A stretch of DNA of 5,209 nt, taken from Candidatus Neomicrothrix sp. UBA4742 (GTDB taxonomy: Bacteria > Actinomycetota > Acidimicrobiia > Acidimicrobiales > Acidimicrobilacustridaceae). Location of the stretch: contig DHIQ01000167.1 in assembly GCA_002403895.1 (NCBI GenBank), forward strand, positions 1-5,209, read 5' to 3'. Below are positions 4,556-5,209 of this stretch, piece after piece (within the stretch, counting starts at the first letter, position 1; each line of letters begins with the position of its first letter). Under the pieces are notes generated by a model. It had not been told where the DNA came from. It did no database searches and saw only the letters and a program-made list of their open reading frames with translations. The translations under genes and the position numbers were made by a program.

Positions 4556-5209
4556 ATGCACGACCTGGTGATCCGTGGGGGCACGGTGGTGGATGGCACG
4601 GGAAGCCCGAGCCGCACCGCCGACGTAGCCATCGACGAAGGCATCGTGACCGAGATCGGCGCGGTGGCCGACGGAGGGCGTGAAGAACTGGATGCCGACG
4701 GACTGCTCGTCACGCCCGGTTTCGTCGACATCCACACCCATTTCGATGGGCAGGTGACGTGGGATCCGATGCTCACCCCGTCGTGTTGGCACGGCGCCAC
4801 CACGGTGGTGATGGGCAACTGCGGGGTGGGCTTCGCCCCGGTGAAGCCTGACCGGCGCGACTGGCTGATCGGGCTGATGGAGGGGGTGGAGGACATCCCC
4901 GGCGCCGCCTTGTCCGAGGGCATCGTGTGGAGTTGGGAGAGCTTCCCCGAGTACCTCGACGCCGTCGAGAAGACATCCAAGATGTTGGACGTCGGCGTGT
5001 TCGTCCCCCACGGGGCGGTGCGGGGGTATGTGATGGGTGAGCGCGGGGCGAAGAACGAACCGGCCTCCTCTGACGACATCGAAGCCATGGCCGCCATCGT
5101 GCGGGCCGGGGTGCAGGCCGGCGCGCTGGGCTTTTCGACTTCACGCACCATCGCCCACATGGCCATCGACGGCGAACCGGTCCCGGGCACCTTCGCCGCC
5201 GAGGACGAG
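4556..5209 (+). CDS. N-acyl-D-amino-acid deacylase-type amidohydrolase (partial, N-terminal 218 residues)
   Basis: The frame runs open to the right edge. It encodes the start of a D-aminoacylase/dihydroorotase-like amidohydrolase, which uses a TIM-barrel zinc site to hydrolyse amide bonds. The N-terminal beta-sandwich begins LVIRGGTVVDGTG (4-16). PGFVDIHTHFDGQ supplies metal ligands His60 and His62, and VMGNCGVGFAP supplies Cys89. The His62-Cys89 spacing of 27 equals that of His69-Cys96 in Alcaligenes faecalis D-aminoacylase. VPHGAVRGYVMGERG and GALGFSTSRT (190-198, with the His at 201) are typical of the actinobacterial branch of this family. The later histidine ligands lie in part or wholly beyond the edge. 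Full-length members have roughly 480-580 residues, so over half the protein is missing. There is no signal peptide, so it is probably cytoplasmic. It is divergent from the crotonase operon across a shared 180-base regulatory region. Substrate range is broad in this family and cannot be assigned here. Confidence 0.88.
   Translation, partial: MHDLVIRGGTVVDGTGSPSRTADVAIDEGIVTEIGAVADGGREELDADGLLVTPGFVDIHTHFDGQVTWDPMLTPSCWHGATTVVMGNCGVGFAPVKPDRRDWLIGLMEGVEDIPGAALSEGIVWSWESFPEYLDAVEKTSKMLDVGVFVPHGAVRGYVMGERGAKNEPASSDDIEAMAAIVRAGVQAGALGFSTSRTIAHMAIDGEPVPGTFAAEDE

Noticed and set aside
4376..5011. N-terminal extension of the crotonase frame to 5011
   Set aside because: It runs through the divergent regulatory region and antisense to the deacylase. 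The GTG at 4375 has GGAG at 7 bases and gives the normal family length.
4552..5190. Minus-strand open frame of 212 codons opposite the deacylase
   Set aside because: It is a shadow of the plus-strand amidohydrolase, whose metal-binding motifs and continuous frame to the edge are clear; the translation is Ser/Pro/Met-rich without domain features.

Overview
The window is GC-rich DNA (clearly above 60% GC) with dense, strongly G/C-ending codon use, GTG as well as ATG starts, and protein families common in lipid-metabolising high-GC Actinobacteria. An acidimicrobial or mycobacterial-type relative is the most likely source; this is inferred from gene content, because no rRNA or marker gene is present.

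Layout. The last bases of an upstream reading frame (about 1-40) end at a perfect 12-bp terminator-like hairpin (41-68). A 156-base gene-free leader (69-224) follows, with unusual repeat structure and a candidate promoter. It precedes two plus-strand genes: a DUF1214-domain protein (225-1334) and an MtfA-type zinc metallopeptidase (1402-2175). A hairpin followed by four T's lies between them. These genes converge on a minus-strand pair that reads right to left: a crotonase-fold enoyl-CoA hydratase/isomerase homologue (4375-3545), then a PAPS-dependent sulfotransferase-family protein (3507-2239). The two minus-strand genes are 37 bases apart and have nearly identical translation-initiation leaders, so they are probably one operon. 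A 180-base divergent region (4376-4555), rich in TGACG motifs, separates that operon from an N-acyl-D-amino-acid deacylase-type amidohydrolase that starts at 4556 and runs off the right edge.

How the genes may work together. The crotonase homologue and the sulfotransferase are the only pair with good evidence of co-expression. Together they suggest modification or breakdown of an acyl-CoA-linked lipid, steroid or polyketide-like substrate, but no substrate can be read from the sequence. The crotonase homologue lacks both catalytic glutamates of classical enoyl-CoA hydratase, so a plain hydratase label is unsafe. The DUF1214 protein and MtfA homologue may be co-transcribed or separated by the hairpin between them. 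No complete new multi-gene system is visible. The most notable items are the helically phased repeats in the first leader, the crotonase active site, the TGACG cluster in the divergent region, and the MtfA homologue whose start looks leaderless.
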